Source of the DNA: Laetiporus sulphureus 93-53
Taxonomy: Eukaryota; Basidiomycota; Agaricomycetes; Polyporales; Laetiporaceae
Assembly: GCF_001632365.1 (NCBI RefSeq)
Contig: NW_024468533.1
Location: 162,014-226,013 of the forward strand
DNA length: 64,000 nt
Direction: 5' to 3'
The notes below the pieces were generated by a model that saw nothing but the letters and a program-made list of their open reading frames with translations, had not been told where the DNA came from and did no database searches. Below are positions 61,470-64,000 of this stretch, piece after piece (within the stretch, counting starts at the first letter, position 1; every line of letters starts with the position of its first letter). A program made the translations under genes and the position numbers.

Positions 61470-63185
61470 ATGACGACTCCCACTCCAAATGATCCAAGCT
61501 TCTCTCGGGCTCCATCTCTGGAGCTTCCCGCACGTCTCAATATTGTTTTGCAACCCCCGAATCCTATCATTCGTCAAGCCCTTGCTGACACGGCGCCCCC
61601 AAATGCGAACATACCCGAAAATGTGAAGAATTGGGTAGTCGATCTCGTCACAAACGTGGTGGAAGAGATGCGTCAACAAACAGTGGCGCATTACGAAAAT
61701 CTTATCCAGCACCAAGCACATACAATGAAACGTAATACCACGGAGTTTCACAATCGGACGGTCTTCTTAAACCAACATCGTCAACAATCTGAGTCTCGAA
61801 TCACAGATTTGGAGAAAACCTCTTCAGCCTTACTTGAGGAAAACAAGACCACTAACGAAGCGTTTGTGGCATTTGACGATGAAGTCAAGGATCTCCAAAC
61901 GAGAGTAGAAGACCTAAAGAAATCACATGATCGACTTTGCGCATGGGCATCTACGCAGGGAAGGAAGGCAGGGCAAGGTGGTAACAATGTCGACAACACG
62001 GATGACAACGATGAGCCGTCGTTTGGTCGCAAGGGTAAAGGCGTAAAAATTGACCAACCAGAAAAATATGGTGGCAATAAGAATGGAGTCAATCTCGATG
62101 ATTGGCTCGAACAAGTCATGCTCTGGTTGAAATATACTGGACATACAAAAGATGAGTCCAAAATTATGTCTACCCTCTTGCTCCTGAAAGGAGGAGCACG
62201 CGAATACATGTGACATTGGATTACCGAAATAAACGAAAATAATAAGGCACCAGGAACTTGGGCGGAGTTCGTTGCTGAACTTCGCACGGCATATGAATCA
62301 TTGGACACGGACGACAAGAAGCGAACGGAGTTAGAAGCCTTCGTCAAGAAGGATCATCGAGACTTCCGAAAGTTTGCAGAAGACTTCCGTCCAAAGGCAA
62401 CCGGTACAGGCTTCTTGGATCAAGACTTGATCGAAAAGATCAAGAAACATATTCCAGAAAAAACGTGGCTGCTCATGCTGGCGGACACCACTAAGGACAA
62501 CTGGCCCAAGAAGTGGACCGAGTTCCTTACATTCGCACTCCGGATATTCACATCACTACAACGAGAAGGCCACCATGCCAAGGCCGAAACCAAGGACCCG
62601 AATGCTATGGAGGTTGATGCAGTTAGGAAGAAGGGGAAAAGTAAATCGGGCAAAGCACGGAGCGTACAAGATGACAAGTTGGTTTGCGCCAACTGCAAGA
62701 AGAACAAACCAACGTTCTTCAAATCGTCAAAACGCTTCAGCAAGTATTGCACCGATTGTTTCAAATTGGACCATGTCAAGAGGCAGATTGAGAAGGAGAA
62801 AGAGACAGCTGCGAAGAAGAAGGACGCAAAGAAGAAGGACGACACCAGGAACAAATCCAAGTCGTCCAAGACGCGACAGGTGGTGTCTGATTCCGCTTCA
62901 TCAGACGCAGAGAGCGAAAGCTCTGACACCGAAGAAGAGAAGAAGCCAAAGAAGAAGAGCTCTTCCTCTAAGACTAAGGGGAAGGGTAAGGAGACAGCTG
63001 CACATATCAGCGACCGCAGCATCCACTCAGAAAGTGAGCCTGATGCATCCGAGTCGGACGAAGATTTTGCCGCGATCCTCTCAAGGCTCAGGCGCCTGAG
63101 GGTGAATGGATCCAGTTCATCAAGGAAGGCGGGAGAGGGCTCTTCAAGGAGGGATCGGAAGGGTTTTCTCAAAGGGGATCTGTAG
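61470..63185 (+). pseudogene. Gag polyprotein of the LTR element (one in-frame stop)
   Basis: One frame of 571 sense codons interrupted by a single TGA at 62211-62213. After a predicted coiled coil (about residues 110-160, ITDLEKTSSALLEENK) comes a Ty3-type capsid: KYGGNKNGVNLDDWLEQVML, GAREYM-stop-HWI, WAEFVAELRTAYESLD, FLTFALRI. The nucleocapsid side has CANCKK and CTDCFK (two CxxC pairs about 27 residues apart) instead of the usual CCHC knuckle, followed by Lys-rich and Ser/Asp-rich stretches. Apart from the stop the frame is clean, so the damage is recent or is read through. The last part overlaps pol in the -1 frame. Confidence 0.8.
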
Positions 63186-64000
63186 GCAGCTCGTCAGAGT
63201 TCCCAGAACATTATATAAGACCTGTACATTTAGCACCCAAATCAGACACCTCTGTAGATCGTCGCAACGCAGAGGATGATAATGTAACAATAAAGAATTC
63301 GTCTCCAAATTTATCATCATTCTATTTACCAGTTACATTATGGGTGTATGGCAAAAAATTGAGCGCCGAAGCTTTAGTCGACTCAGGAGCATATTCCATG
63401 TACATCAGCAAGCGATTCGTAAAGAACAATCGAATCGCAACCTCCAAGCTTAATACAACGTACAAGGTGTACAATGCTGACAGATCCCAAAATAAACATG
63501 GAGAAATAACCGACTATGTAAAAGCATACCTCAAAGTCGGAGATCATGGTTCTACCCACCGTCTGCTAGTCACGGACATCGGGAAATTAGACATGATCAT
63601 TGGGATGTCATACTTACATCAGCATAATCCAGAAATCAACTGGCAAGCTGGAGAATGGAAATACTCACGATGCCCGAGTACGTGTCACCACCAGAGGCTT
63701 CGTAAAAAACAACAAGCCATTGCGAGAGAGGAAGCTGAAGAAATCTCGCAACGAGCACAAAAAGTGGCAGATGAGGAGTCAACTGCATTTCGAATGTTTA
63801 ATGGACACAACATCGATGCAGTAAATCCTATCATCTCGTGGGTCGAAATGGACGACCCCGAAGCCGAACAAATAGCCCGCATGATACTTTCTATAGCAGA
63901 TTGCAGCTATGCTGAACCAGAAGAAGACCTGAAAGAAGCGGCACCCCAGTCAAACACTGGCAGCCCAGAAGATCAGGTTATTAATGAAGTAGAATCTTGG
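63101..64000 (+). CDS. Pol polyprotein, protease region (partial, -1 frame)
   Basis: The frame is open at least from 63101 to the window end without a stop. In the overlap with gag it reads GEWIQFIKEGGRGLF, and after the gag stop it reaches a retropepsin: LPVTLWVYG, active-site loop ALVDSGAYSMYI (catalytic Asp in DSG) and the flap-to-C-terminal block LDMIIGMSYLHQHNPEINW typical of Ty3/gypsy proteases. A charged linker follows. Reverse transcriptase, RNase H and integrase would lie beyond 64000. Confidence 0.82.
63161..63167 (+). promoter_or_regulatory. -1 ribosomal frameshift heptamer
   Basis: gggtttt is read G GGT TTT in the gag frame, i.e. X XXY YYZ with X=G, Y=T, Z=T. Slipping back one base gives GGG TTT TCT CAA, which is exactly the pol frame, 16 nt before the gag stop. 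Confidence 0.6.

Larger units (their letters stand above)
59600..64000 (+). mobile_element. Ty3/gypsy-type LTR retrotransposon, 5' part (left edge approximate)
   Basis: In order: a promoter-like LTR region with TATA box, a candidate primer site, two short reading frames, a gag frame with a Ty3-type capsid, a -1 frameshift signal and the start of pol with a retropepsin. The element continues beyond 64000. The layout and the protease (VDSGAYSMY, then LDMIIGMSYLHQHNPEINW) are typical of Ty3/gypsy elements. The 3' LTR, reverse transcriptase and integrase are outside the window, so LTR borders are estimated. Confidence 0.8.

Noticed and set aside
62420..63172. A 250-codon minus-strand frame opposite gag
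   Set aside because: Antisense of Lys/Ser-rich gag sequence giving Phe/Leu/Ser-rich nonsense; gag motifs are on the plus strand.

Overview
The window reads as nuclear DNA of a filamentous basidiomycete, most likely an Agaricomycete and perhaps a polypore. Real genes are broken by many 45-80 nt GT-AG introns, several exons are only 13-23 nt, DUF6533 seven-helix proteins are present in multiple copies, and cytochrome P450, GMC and NRPS-like genes are interspersed with retroelement debris. The organism call is inference from gene content and gene structure; no marker gene fixes the species.

Layout. 0-2.6 kb: an edge gene fragment and sequence without a recognised gene. 2.6-19.1 kb: three directly repeated copies of a module carrying an 11-exon DUF6533 membrane-protein gene. 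Copies 2 and 3 also share about 2.2 kb of downstream sequence, so they form tandem units about 5.3-5.5 kb apart. A decayed methyltransferase gene lies between copies 1 and 2, and a retroelement gag fragment sits exactly at the junction of units 2 and 3. 21.8-27.1 kb: a complete group III (Nik1/Os-1 type) hybrid histidine kinase. 27.6-29.8 kb: a truncated retroelement (gag plus a reverse transcriptase start). 30.0-33.2 kb: a fourth DUF6533 module, inverted. 34.9-41.5 kb: a Gfo/Idh/MocA-type oxidoreductase and a phospholipase D, both on the minus strand and both apparently intact. 44.2-57.7 kb: a partly dead metabolic neighbourhood holding a P450 pseudogene, an intact P450, an NmrA-like pseudogene, an intact A-T-R (NRPS-like) carboxylate reductase and a GMC oxidoreductase pseudogene. 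59.6-64.0 kb: the 5' part of a Ty3/gypsy-type LTR retrotransposon that runs off the window.

How the parts fit. The histidine kinase (osmotic/HOG signalling) and the phospholipase D (phosphatidic acid production) are ordinary conserved genes. The P450 and the A-T-R reductase, together with the dead P450, NmrA and GMC genes, look like a secondary-metabolite cluster losing members. The DUF6533 array is the main local expansion. The retrotransposon has the most unusual features: a canonical -1 slippery heptamer in the gag/pol overlap, an 11-nt complement between the presumed transcript start and the presumed primer site (Tf1-like self-priming), and two additional reading frames before gag.

Gene models were assembled by hand by splicing exons in phase and matching remembered family motifs. 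No alignment or database search was run.
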